Assembly: GCA_964030785.1 (NCBI GenBank) | Contig: OZ034978.1 | Coordinates: forward strand, 12,211,953 to 12,275,952 | From: Siderastrea siderea | Lineage: Eukaryota > Cnidaria > Anthozoa > Scleractinia > Rhizangiidae | DNA length: 64,000 nucleotides | Direction: 5' to 3' | Shown: positions 52,438 through 62,475 of the stretch, one piece after another | Layout: every line of letters begins with the position of its first letter | Position numbering within the stretch: position 1 is the stretch's first letter | The notes under the pieces: model-generated | Database searches by the model: none | Told to the model about the DNA's origin: nothing | Seen by the model: only the letters and a program-made list of their open reading frames with translations | Translations under genes and position numbers: made by a program

Positions 52438-52870
52438 ACTCTCTGCCCGCTGTTCCTACTGTTCCTCTTTTCCTACTGTTCCCATTGTTCCTCTGTTCCT
52501 TTGTTCGTCTGTGCCTCTGTTCCCCCGTTCCCCGTTCCTACTGTTTCTCTGTTCCTCTGTGCCTACTGTTCCAACGGTTCCTCTGTTCCTATTGTTCCTA
52601 TGTGCCTACTTCTCCTCTGTGCCTCTGTTCCTCTGTTCCTACTGTTCCTCTGTTCCTATATTTGCCTACTGTTCCTCTGTGCCTCGGTTCTTTTGTTCCT
52701 ACGTGCCTACTGTTCTCCTGTGCCTCTGTTCTTCCGTTCCTCTGTTCGTATGTGCCTACTGTTCCTACTGCTCCTCTGTTCCAAGTGCTCCCCTGTTCCA
52801 CTCTTTCCCTGTGCCACTCGGTCCACACTAATCCTCTGTACCCAACGTTCCTCTAAGCTTCCTGTTCCTC
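52438..52870. repeat. GTTCCTCT/GTTCCTACT minisatellite
   Basis: About 430 bp of degenerate 9-12-bp units (GTTCCTCTGT, GTTCCTACT, GTGCCTCTG). All three plus-strand frames are open through it because the repeat lacks stop triplets; the cysteine/serine-rich frames are not genes. Confidence 0.85.
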
Positions 52871-53689
52871 TGTGTGTTATAATTATACTGCCTTGATGGG
52901 ATGATTAACTATTTCAGTTCCGGGTAAAATGACTAACAATTTCAGTCCCCGGTATATGAGAGACCACCGGGTTCTAAAGTGGACACACGATATTGAGCTA
53001 TCGACTTTTAATTCTCTTTCACTGAAACAAGGGAGTTGATCACCGGTTTTTGGCTGATTGTTTTCGATCCGTAAAAATAAATTCCCGCAGAATAATCAAT
53101 GCCTGTTCTGCTGCTAGAACATTAAATCAGAAAAATTAGTTGGGTTGTGTGACCACGGTGATGTCTTGCTTGGGGCTCGGGATCGGCCGAAGAGTAATCC
53201 CGCGTCTTCCGAAAACCGAAGTAACGAGCAAGGGAAATCGAATCGGACAGGAACTGGAAACCGTGCAAGACAAGCCTCTGGCACCCTGATACACCGGCGA
53301 GTTTTGATGCAACTTTAGCGGTAACAACGATCGTGTTTTTAAATCACCAATGATTTTTGCGTCGACGTCAAAGAGCCACCTTGTTTTATGTCCACGTGAT
53401 GATATAGGCTGTGATCAAACGACTCAAAGCGTCTGCCAGTTTACGTCAAGTTTAATCTCTACCAAGGAGCCACCCCAGCTCAAAACCGTGATCTATCGTC
53501 CATTTTTGATAACGCAACCACAAATAACTCACATCAACCATAAGCAAAGACTTGCTTTGCAGTAGTTTAATCTTTTCTATGTCAATAAGTTCAATAAATT
53601 CACCAAAAATACAAAATGGTTTGAATTACCATAAGCACTGGCGTATAAGCTCGAAAACGAGGGTACAGCTTATATTCGAGTGCGCGTAT
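52871..53689. other. Duplicated upstream flank of a lost copy
   Basis: 53,145-53,400 matches 49,260-49,600 and 53,460-53,690 matches 45,796-46,057. No gene. Confidence 0.55.
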
Positions 53690-53856
53690 GAAATTCAAGT
53701 CAGGAAGGCGACAGGTCTGAAAACTTTCGAGCCATCCTTGTCGGTGAAAATGAAAGTGTTTCCAGAAAGTCGTACACATTATGGCCAAGAACTCAAGAGC
53801 CTTAGCCGTACTAATGGTTCCGGTTTTGGCTGAACCTGCATAAATCGCCTTCCTTT
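53690..53856 (-). pseudogene. Sulfotransferase N-terminal fragment, copy 9b
   Basis: Better preserved sister of 46,058-46,195. The P-loop reads YAGSAKTGTISTAKALEFL, then HFHRQGWLESFQTCRLPDL. The start codon is AAG as in 9a. The same 3' breakpoint and following sequence show both descend from one truncated copy. Confidence 0.75.
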
Positions 53857-54204
53857 TAATCCACTTTGTGAGGCAAAGAGACAGGAAAGATGACGCAATA
53901 GGTTCATAGCGGAACTCCTTTGCGGCCGAAGGCCGCAAAAGTGGAGCCCCATTCTCATACTAAGAGGCATGCTGGTAGTTTTTTATGGTCACAGCAAGCG
54001 GAATGGCTCGCGGGAGCGTGCGCCGTACGTACATACTTACGTAGCATTTCATGACATTCTTACATGAGGCAAATTTTCACCCAGCTTATTGCCAATGGCA
54101 TGGTAAACTGGACGTTAGCTTCGCATTTTTTTCTTGACTTTTCATGTTAATAGGTCCATTTATCTTTTATTAAACTTTAATTTAAATGATATACTGAGAA
54201 AAAT

Positions 54205-54333
54205 ATGTCAGAAGAGCAGAGACGAAGGAGAAGACAAGGAGATAGAGAACAACAACGGGAAAGGATGAGAAACGCCACTGAAGAACAGCGTCAAGCAGAA
54301 CAGAAACAAAAACGAGAAAGACTAAGGAACAGT
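54205..54333 (+). pseudogene. Helitron-type arginine/glutamine-rich N-terminal fragment
   Basis: ATG at 54,205 (MSEEQRRRRRQGDREQQRER, then TEEQRQAEQKQKRERLRN). This charged repeat resembles the N-terminal RRERDRxRRA-TxEQR arrays of cnidarian Helitron/PIF1-type proteins. It is cut by the inverted-terminal element that begins at 54,334; the frame resumes as AERERQREV at about 55,065-55,158, then decays. Confidence 0.45.
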
Positions 54334-55058
54334 AAAGGGTTCACACTTGTGACATAAGCATAAGCATAAACATAAGCATAAGCATAAGAAAGCGTAAGTG
54401 TGAACCGTAGTGACATAAGCATAAGCATAAGCATAAGCATAAGCATAAGAAAAAGGAAACTTTTCCTTTTTGTTATGCTTATGCTTATGCTTATGTCGCG
54501 TGATCGCAAGTGTGAACCGGGACAACATAAGCATAAGCATAACGAAACAGCAGTATTTGATGTCAGCAGAAATTCAAGCGAAAGCCGGCAGTTCCCAATC
54601 CTGTTCTGATTAGCTGTTTCAAACTGGCGTCTTCTTCTCACGCTGTATTATAATAAGAAACTGGCTGAGGCCGGCCGTATTAACTACCTGAACTACCTGA
54701 AATAAATTTCTCGGTCCACCAGTCGCATTTCAAGCACAAGATTGTGATAATCTTCTTGTTGTTTTCTCTTCGTGAAGATTTCTCTTTATACCCAACAGGA
54801 CCTCCATCTTTTTTCAGGTTGCCTTTCTTTCCGCCGTCGACGATTACGGTACAGTAACATCAAAAGGAGCGCTTCTTCGTTTTCTACTTCGTCCACCATT
54901 TTGAAATTACAACTCGTCTCATTTCCCCAAGATTGTAAATCTGAAGCCCAATGCGCCTGCGTATGTCGCTTTCTTATGCTTATGTCATAAGTGTGAACAT
55001 TCTTATGCTTGTGCTTATGTTTATGCTTATGCTTATGTCACAAGTGTGAACCAGCCTT
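54334..55058. mobile_element. Element with CATAAG hexanucleotide terminal inverted repeats (about 725 bp)
   Basis: Left end GGGTTCACACTTGTGACATA followed by (AGCATA)n; right end in reverse, (TATGCT)n then GTCACAAGTGTGAACCAGCC. An internal hairpin of the same hexamers lies at 54,412-54,500, and further GTGTGAACC copies mark sub-boundaries. It splits the Helitron-like frame. No coding apart from repeat frames. Confidence 0.7.
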
Positions 55059-55158
55059 AAGCTTACAGCAGAGCGAGAAAGGCAACGAGAAGTAAGACGG
55101 ACGGTACTGAAGAACAACGCCAGAGGAAACTGAGAGACGCCGACAGAGAACTGTAAAC

Positions 55159-56315
55159 ATGTCGGGTACACTATTCTTGATTTTTATCAATTTGTGATTG
55201 GAAATAATTTTGTACCACTGAATAATTTACGTCTACGTTTTTGTATTTTATTCTACAAATGAACAAGGGGAAAGAAATCGTAATGGAGAGAGAGAATGGA
55301 GAAGAAATTTACGCCAAGGACAGCATGAAGTTAGAAGGTGTTCGGGTAAAATCAATTTCCCTGCTCTAGCAAAGTTTGTTTAACAAAAAAAATGCACTCT
55401 TACAAAAGGGAACTTTTCGTCAAAACTTAAACCGCACCTTTTACGGTATGTCAATTAATACTACTCGTAGAAAGTGAAAAAAAGAGGAAAAACAGCAAAA
55501 CAAAACAAAACGAAAAAAGGGAACACAATTTGAGGGGGTAGTGCAAAGGTGATGGTATCATATTACAAGATTTCACAATATGGCCGCGCGCGTGGCTGAG
55601 AACGAGAACACAATTATACCTTTTCAACGTTAGAAATGAAAAGATAGGCTAAAGAAACTCGACTGCCGGTCCCGAATGCCTATTAAGTGGAATATGAATG
55701 TCTTTATTGAGAGGAGAAATATGGATTGCTTTGGCCCGATGCTTTAATTGAACAAGCGTGAAGATCTGATTGCTGAGTTACCCGGGTGAGTTTCTCGGAA
55801 TTTTTCAATCATTTCACAGAATATTACGGTATGGGAAATTCGCTTTTATTTAGAAGGATCCCACTATCTCAACTCGCTTATTTCCAATTCCCCGTTTTCT
55901 CGAACAAAGAGAAATTTGTCTTGGCTTTGGTCATAAATATAATATTTCCAGTTATTTACTTTTACGACGATAACCCGCTTTTCTCAACTTTGAAGAATAC
56001 CAGTGTGTTTTGTTTTCACGGAGCAAAGTGTAGCCAGGCAAAGGAGAAAACAGCTTATGAAAGCATGCAATGAAGTAAAAGGAGAAAACAAGTACCAACG
56101 CGAATCGTCAAGATGTTAACTCATTGACTAACAAAAGAATAACAAAACAGGACATAATTGATATATGCCTCGTTCTTTTAAACATTGTTTACAATATCCT
56201 CGGCAAACCCCTACCAAAATCCATGCAAGTAACGAATCAATGAAAAAGCATATCCTCATTTATGAATCTACTGAAGTAGGGTCTTAAATATTTTTTAACC
56301 CTTATTCTGATTTCT
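55159..56315. other. No gene recognised
   Basis: A 95-codon frame at 55,786-56,073 has no recognisable domain. 55,262-55,345 has a charged purine-rich stretch that may be more of the Helitron-like remnant. Confidence 0.4.
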
Positions 56316-56668
56316 GAATTGTTTGCTTGAATTTCAATAATTTTATTTGGCTTCACTTAAGCTCAAGACTTAAGGCGGAGTTAAGCTTATGTGTGAATTA
56401 ATTTTGTTTATCACTGACGAATTGTTTGCTTGAATTTTAATAATTTTTATTGGGCTTCACTTAAGCTTAAGACTTTAGCTTATGTGTGAATTAATTTTGT
56501 TTATCACTTAGGAATTGTTTGCTTGAATTTCAATAATTTTATTGGGCTTCACTGAAACTCAAGACTTAAGCTTATGTGTGAATTAATTTTGTTTATCACT
56601 TATGAATTGTTTGCTTGAATTTCAATAATTTTATTTGGCTTCACTTAAGCTCAAGTTAAGCTTATGTG
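56316..56668. repeat. 93-103-bp tandem repeat, about 3.8 copies
   Basis: Units start with GAATTGTTTGCTTGAATT at 56,316, 56,419, 56,512 and 56,604. Each contains TTGGGCTTCACTTAAGCT-like and AGCTTATGTGTGAATTAATT sequence. Confidence 0.85.
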
Positions 56669-57937
56669 TGATCGCCCCCCCCCCCCCCCCAGGCCTACCC
56701 CCGGGGATTTGCAATTTTTTTCTCACTTGGCAGTCTATTCCCCACCCCCGGGCACACAGAAAGAGACGATTCCCCACCCCCGGGACTCCTCATCAACCAC
56801 AAATGCGTTGTTTTGTGTACAAAACCTAAATGACGATATTGATTTCCGTACAATAGAAAAATAAACCAGACGTTTTGACAAGAACTTAAACGCTTTTCTA
56901 GAGTTAATTGAACGAAGGACACTACATGCATAATATAATAAAAACATGAACAGAAAACTGAAGAAAAAACTCTACCTGCACTGGCGTACGGCTAGCAAGT
57001 AAAGAAATTTTCTTCGCCACATGTTTTATTCTAAATATAGCCCATACGCACAAGAGGCCCATGAACAAATTGATGGCAGCATTTAAAGGAGTTTTTCTTA
57101 GCTTGTTTCATAAGAACACTGGACTGAGATCTCTGTTTAACATAAAGCTGTGCATCCGTTTTTATATAGAGTCTATCTAAGTCGTCTTATTATAAATATA
57201 AACACACTGAAGAAATATTTCTTTGTTTGTGACGACCACCATTCATTCGAGTACGCATCAAATGCACATTCGTTCAACAATTTATAATAAACGTACCGTC
57301 GAACACAGATTTTAATTTTGAGAGATTATTCTTCTCTAAACAGTCTGCTACAAATACTAGAGATTTTCACTGGAAATAGGCAATCTTCTCCACGCGGTCC
57401 GGGGCCATCATATCAACTGAGAAGTGATGTACTTTACAAGAACAACATGAAGTTATTTTTGATATGCCCCACTCCCCTATCCCTGGGACAAGACCACTTC
57501 AAACAATTCCCCACCCCCGGGCTCGAAGAGCTGGACTTGTTCCTGGTGTTGCCCGGTGGGGGGATGGTAACAGGTAAAATTGAACCATGCATTAGTTCAG
57601 AGGGCGACTGCAATTTCCCATTTTTTTTCGATCGCAGTTAACTTACATGTCTGAAATAAAAGCACTGCATTGTGGAAAGTGCTTCTTACTATTTGTCACT
57701 CATAATGGAATGTTCATGTTTTAGAAAGTTCAAATAATTACTGCATGCATTTTTTGGTTTTCTCAAAAATCATTGTATTCCCAAGGGGGGTGGGGGGGGG
57801 GAATCCAGATGTAAGCAAAGGATTTTTTTTAGGCAATTGACATATTTGTACTGATGTGTTTTTGCTTCCTAAAGGCAATCTGGCTTGTTTAACTGACAAT
57901 TGTCTGCTGGGATTAGTTAGAACATGTTTGATTAATT
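56669..57937. other. No gene; poly-C and CCCCACCCCCGGG motifs
   Basis: A C-tract at 56,675-56,690 and CCCCACCCCCGGG at about 56,738, 56,772 and 57,510, with TGCAATTTTTTTC near 56,710 and TGCAATTTCCC near 57,610. Possibly one or two G/C-ended elements. A G-tract lies at 57,786-57,800. Confidence 0.45.
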
Positions 57938-58408
57938 GAAGGGCCCGGTGGAAAAAGGGCGTAAGTGACGATTTGAGGTTAAAATCGAAATTGCTCCTAT
58001 TTAGCTGAACATTGGCACACAGGCTGGTTTTCATGTGAGGAATGCTGTTGCGTACTTATTTCTTGACCTGAGATCTAAAATTTGAAGAATTAGCGTATTA
58101 CTTTTGCTTAAAACTGACACGAAGAAAACAACAGGACTGCGGATTCTAGGTTGAATTCCTTTGTTTTAGTTCAGGCAGAGAACAAAAGAAATCTTTCACG
58201 CATCACTTGAGTGAGTTCAGTTCAACAACACTTTTCACGCAAAAGTAATACACTAATTCTTCAAATTTTAGATCTCAGGTCAAGAAATAAGTGCGTAACA
58301 GCGTTCCTCGCATGAAAACCAGCCTGTGTGCCAATGTTCAGCTAAATAGGAGCAATTTCGATTTTAACCTCAAATCTTCATTTACGCCCTTTTTCCACCG
58401 GGCCCTTC
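57938..58408. repeat. Near-perfect inverted repeat, 170-bp arms
   Basis: Arms 57,938-58,107 and 58,239-58,408 are equal in length and differ at about seven positions by my alignment, with a 131-bp spacer. Termini are GAAGGGCCCGGTGG / CCACCGGGCCCTTC. No coding. Able to form a long hairpin in DNA or RNA. Confidence 0.85.
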
Positions 58409-58410
58409 AG

Positions 58411-59050
58411 TTGCCTGGCAAGTTTAATGTTGTTTGTGTTACATGATCGAGTTTTTATTGCTTCCATTTTAGATGTCTGCGTTGTACTGGGAATAGTGTT
58501 TGAAAGTGAGGAGACTGGGTTTCCATCGTCCTTCTTCCCTTTATCACCAAATAACTCACAGTTAAGACTGACCTCGGGGTTAACATTCACATGTAATGGC
58601 AAGCTTAATTAGGGTTAAATTTGAGCTAGGGTTACGGTGTGTTAAGGGTTAAATTTGAGCTAGGGGTTACGGATTGCTTAGGGTTAAATTTTTGCTAGGG
58701 TTACGGTGTGCTTAGGGTTAAATTTGACCTTGCGTTACGGTGCGCTTAGGGTTAAATTTTTGCTAGGGTTACGGTGTGCTTAGGGTTAAATTTGACCTAG
58801 TGTTACGGTGCGCTTAGGGTTAAATTTTTGCTAGGGTTACGGTGTGCTTAGGGTTAAATTTGACCTAGCGTTATGGTGCACTTAGGGTTAAATTTTTGCT
58901 ATAGGGTTATGGTGTGCTTAGGGTTAAATTTGAACTAGCGTTACGGTGCGCTTAGGGTTAAATTTTTGCTAGTCCCAGTACAACGCAGACATCTAAAATG
59001 GACATAATAAAACTCGATCATGTAATGCAAACAAAATTAAACTTGCCAGA
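58411..59050. mobile_element. Inverted-terminal element filled with a minisatellite (640 bp)
   Basis: The left arm 58,411-58,489 (TTGCCTGGCAAGTTTAAT, CATGATCGAGTTTTA, TTTTAGATGTCTGCGTTGTA) is matched in reverse at 58,972-59,050. Between them is a 34-35-bp tandem array. It starts two bases after the 170-bp inverted repeat ends. Confidence 0.75.
58611..58970. repeat. 34-35-bp minisatellite with a two-unit alternation
   Basis: About ten units beginning AGGGTTAAATTT. Two types alternate: one with TTGCTAGGGTTACGGTGTGC and one with GACCTAGCGTTACGGTGCGC, giving a higher-order period near 69 bp. Every junction contains TTAGGGTTA, similar to vertebrate/cnidarian telomere units. Confidence 0.85.
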
Positions 59051-60249
59051 CAATAAATATTGCAATTGGCTCTTTACTGAGTTAAGCTAAGGAGACTGGA
59101 GATGATTGAACATCCAGTAAACTTAAATGAGGTCCTGCCATTTTGTTGCTCATTCGATCGATTGCTATTCAAGTGCTTTACCTTACCTTTATTACCCAAT
59201 GAACCGTGCAAAGGGTGGAAGACAATTACAGACATGTAACCACTTTTTAGACAAATGGCTGAAAGAGTTTGGATAGCTGCAAATAAGGGGTTCAGGCAAT
59301 GATTTATTAATTATTTGTTAGGATTCCACAAAAGCTGGAAAGAAGAACACTTTCACGGGTGGATGCAAAAATTTCCAACAATAGGCACTTGTACGTCTCA
59401 TGAATCAGGTGGATCACAAAAGTAAAGCAAAGTATAGCTTCGGCAACAACATTTCAAAGCTGGAAGTGACAATGCTAGCAAAGTGAATGACGACTCCCTT
59501 AATAATTGACACTGAGTATAATTACTATTCTGTTCACCCATTCTTTCTGTTCATTAATGTCACATTGGTCAAAAGTTGCATTGTGAATGCTTTAATAATG
59601 TATGTTACATACAATATTAGTCATTTGATGTTGTCAAAAGAAAAACAATAAACTTAAGTTAATATTATTTTAAGGATGAAAGTAATTTGCCAGGCGCTCG
59701 TTCTCATGAATTTTGCACTCCAAGAACTGAAATTTTTCTTCAATTGATGAACTTAGAGTTGAGGAGGGGAAAGAAAAGAAAGATACTACAATGAAAGTCT
59801 AATTTATTGGAATTGTAACTACAGTGTAACTTTTATTTGCAGTCCTCTATCAGGCATTTAAGCCTCGACTTTTAGTGGCCCTGGTCAGTTTTAAATGGCC
59901 ACTGGTGACTGGGTGACTGCCAATTTTTAGCCCTGAATTTGTTCTTTTTTTTTCACTGATCCTATTTTTCTGTTCTAGGCATATATGCCAGCAGTGATCA
60001 GTGATGCAGCATTTTTTTACAGTGAAGTTAAGGTACATGGAAGATATCAGTTATTTAATTAGCCTAGCTTATGTATCTAACTGTTCAGTAAATTGAGCTG
60101 GATTGAATGCAGTGATTGGGTTAATTTGGGTTCGGTAATTGAACACAATAATTATTAACCAAAAATATGCCTATATATACAGCTGTTTTTGATTCCATTC
60201 AATTTCTGAACCCAGTCAAACATAATTAAACAGTTTTAAAATCATTCAA
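59051..60249. other. No gene recognised
   Basis: AT-rich, with only short open frames and no splice-site-bounded exon I can support. Confidence 0.4.
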
Positions 60250-60789
60250 ATATATAGATTTAGCCAAGCCTAAAAGTGGAGCTCCAATTTTTATTTGGCA
60301 ATCCTATTATTCACAATGGAAAATAAAAATTGAACCAACCATAAAATTGAACCACAACATTTACATGCGTGTGCCATCAAGACTTCCATTTGGGTGGCAA
60401 TGAAAGCCTTTACATCTGGACTTAAGGGAGGAGACTCTTAATCACCATATTGTTGCTGTGGGAGGTTCCTCAGAACCATCATATCTTGGAAACCCTATTA
60501 CTTCCACAGATAAGCTGCTTGGCCACGTTTGTTTTATGGGAAAGGTTTTCAAGATTTTCAAGTCACAACCATATTCAGCATGTCACTTGACCTGAACAGA
60601 AAAAATGCTAAAACTCAAACAGCATTAAGTTCTCGCTATTGTAAACATTGCGAACATTTAAAGATTATCAGGATGCAAAATTTGAAGCAACAGTTTCTAG
60701 AAATTTGCTTCATTATGAGTATAAAAGTTATGATGGCACAAGCACATATCTTTATACATTTTTGTGCTGTAGTTCTTCTATTGAAATTA

Positions 60790-60975
60790 TGAATATATGA
60801 AATTCATATATTTGAACTGCGGAATGAAGAAATAAATGTAAAGAAGATCCTCGCAGTTATTAACGCAACTTATGCAGTTGCTAAAAGAAAGCCTGAAAAA
60901 ATCAGGCTTGCTGGGATTCGAACCCTGACCTCTGCGATACCAGTGCAGCGCTCTAACCAATTGAGCTAACAAGCC
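60790..60975 (-). mobile_element. tRNA-derived SINE, minus strand
   Basis: The head at 60,903-60,975 reads GGCTTGTTAGCTCAATTGG, then GAGCGCTGC, GGTTCGAATCC and AGCAAGCC. That gives box A and box B, a good D arm, and a tRNA-like fold with a GGT loop triplet, one mismatch in the anticodon stem, one in the T stem and a one-base-short acceptor. The body continues to the 3' end with GCAACTGCATAAGTTGC and an ATATATGAAATTCATATAT palindrome. It is a SINE head rather than a functional tRNA gene. Confidence 0.7.
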
Positions 60976-61029
60976 AACTGGGAGCTCAGGTCATTAAATT
61001 GGTTGGTAATATACCCGGGAAAGATGAAG

Positions 61030-61275
61030 ATGAAATTATGAATATATGAAATTCATATATTTGAACTGTGGAATGAAGAAATAAATGTAAAGAAGACCCT
61101 CGCAGTTAATAACGCAACTTATGCAGTTGCGAAAAGAAAGCCTGAAAATATCAGGCTTGCTGGGATTTGAACCCTGACCTCTGCGATACCGGTGCACTGC
61201 ACCGGTGTGGTGCATTTAATGACCAGCTCCCAGTTGGCTTGTTAGCTCAATTGGTTTGTAGAGTGCTGCACCGGT
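61030..61275. mobile_element. Chimeric inverted SINE copy
   Basis: 61,030-61,195 is a minus-strand repeat of the SINE body and the 3' half of its tRNA-like head. At about 61,195-61,210 the sequence turns round, and 61,212-61,275 holds the flank and 5' half of the head (CAGTTGGCTTGTTAGCTCAA) on the plus strand. Two opposite copies seem to have recombined within the anticodon region. Confidence 0.6.
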
Positions 61276-62172
61276 TATTACACTATAGCATCAGTTTATC
61301 ATATGAGGAGAAAACACATACATGAGAGTATGAGAGTGTATTGCACTGTAGAAAGCGTATTGCACTGTAGTGTCCTGGTTTCAAATCACTCATTGAATAA
61401 ATCATTTAAAATGATAGACAAATATTGTAGTGGAATAATAAATATCATTCAGTGGTTTTACAGATAATGGTCAAGGACATTTTACCGGTACTCATTGCTT
61501 GCATTTTTACTCGCTCTATACCACACAACTTATCTGTCAAACCATTGAATAAGGTGGAGGTATTTTTCAATTAGTACCTTGTCTATACAATTTGACAACC
61601 GTAGACTTGTGGCAGAGAAACGGCCGAGGTAAGGTGAACAAAAATAATTATTGTGGCCAATATTTAAGTTTACAACCCAAAACTGGGGCCTATTTAGAAT
61701 TTTGTAAAACAGGTTCATACCTGCCATCCGTCCCCATTTAATAGGAATTGTCCTGATTTTTGAGTTTTAAAACCTAAAAAAATCGGGACATTCCGATTTT
61801 CAAGAAAAAAAAAGACAATTTGGAACTGGATTGTTAAAGATTGGTCTTCAATGACTTTTCTACATCCTATCGTTTTGTGCAACACATGCGGTGCTTGAGA
61901 CCATTAAACAACACCTGAGAATTCTAATGCTAAGACAGTACAGTACAGGCAGTATGTTTGAAAATTAATGCAAAAACCCTAGATCATCCTAGACCCTGCT
62001 CAGTGTAGGGGAGCAGGGCACTACCCCAGGACTGGGGTGAGCATGGGGGGGGGGGGGTGGTCCCTATTTCTTATTTTATAAGGTTGGCAGGTATGCAGAT
62101 TCTAATTTCATGAGAGGTGTATTTACTAATAATTACCTAAAATATAATATTGCTGTCCGGTACCACTTGAAA

Positions 62173-62186
62173 TAATAATAATAATA

Positions 62187-62223
<37 letters not shown>

Positions 62224-62265
62224 ATAATAATAAATAAAATAAATAATAATAAATAAATAAAAATT
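62173..62265. repeat. AAT/AAATAAT microsatellite
   Basis: Mixed AAT and AAAT units over about 90 bp. Confidence 0.85.
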
Positions 62266-62334
62266 GGAGTTCCACTTTTAGGCTTGGCTAAATCTATATA
62301 TTAACTTTTCAAAGTTTGTGGATATAGGAGTCTC

Positions 62335-62469
62335 GGATCATTCCACGTTTCTGGGACCCTCCCCCTCCATCTACCCGTCCCCTATCCCAACATTTTTTTT
62401 ACTAATTATCACTTAGAGCAAAATGTTGGGTTAAGGGAGGGGTAGGTGGGCGTTTCCCAGAAACGTGGT
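62335..62469. mobile_element. 135-bp insertion with 6-bp target duplication
   Basis: Inverted ends CCACGTTTCTGGGA / CCCAGAAACGTGG. AGTCTC is duplicated on both sides (62,329-62,334 and 62,470-62,475). The paralogous block near 46,268 reads GGAGTCTCCTCTAG without it, an empty site. Confidence 0.75.
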
Positions 62470-62475
62470 AGTCTC

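Larger units (their letters stand above)
60250..62301. other. Two-kb segment bounded by about 45-bp inverted repeats
   Basis: The left end ATATATAGATTTAGCCAAGC, continuing CTAAAAGTGGAGCTCC, is matched in reverse at the right end (GGAGTTCCACTTTTAGGC, TTGGCTAAATCTATATAT). It encloses two SINE copies, an AAT/AAAT array at 62,173-62,265 and a G-tract at 62,045. Either one element or two opposite copies of one repeat. Confidence 0.55.

Noticed and set aside
52189..52896. Cysteine/serine/leucine-rich secreted protein with three overlapping frames
   Set aside because: All frames are open because the GTTCCTCT-type minisatellite contains no stop triplets; there is no conserved domain or start context.
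55786..56073. Membrane protein gene of 95 residues
   Set aside because: A hydrophobic stretch is present but there is no family resemblance, the start context is weak, and the surrounding region is AT-rich with many chance frames.
58611..58970. Interstitial telomere array
   Set aside because: TTAGGGTTA recurs only once per 34-35-bp unit; it is a minisatellite inside an inverted-terminal element, not a true (TTAGGG)n tract.
60903..60975. Functional tRNA-Thr (GGT) gene on the minus strand
   Set aside because: Boxes A and B are good, but the acceptor stem is one base short, the anticodon and T stems have mismatches, and the sequence is part of a longer repeated SINE with a second nearby copy.
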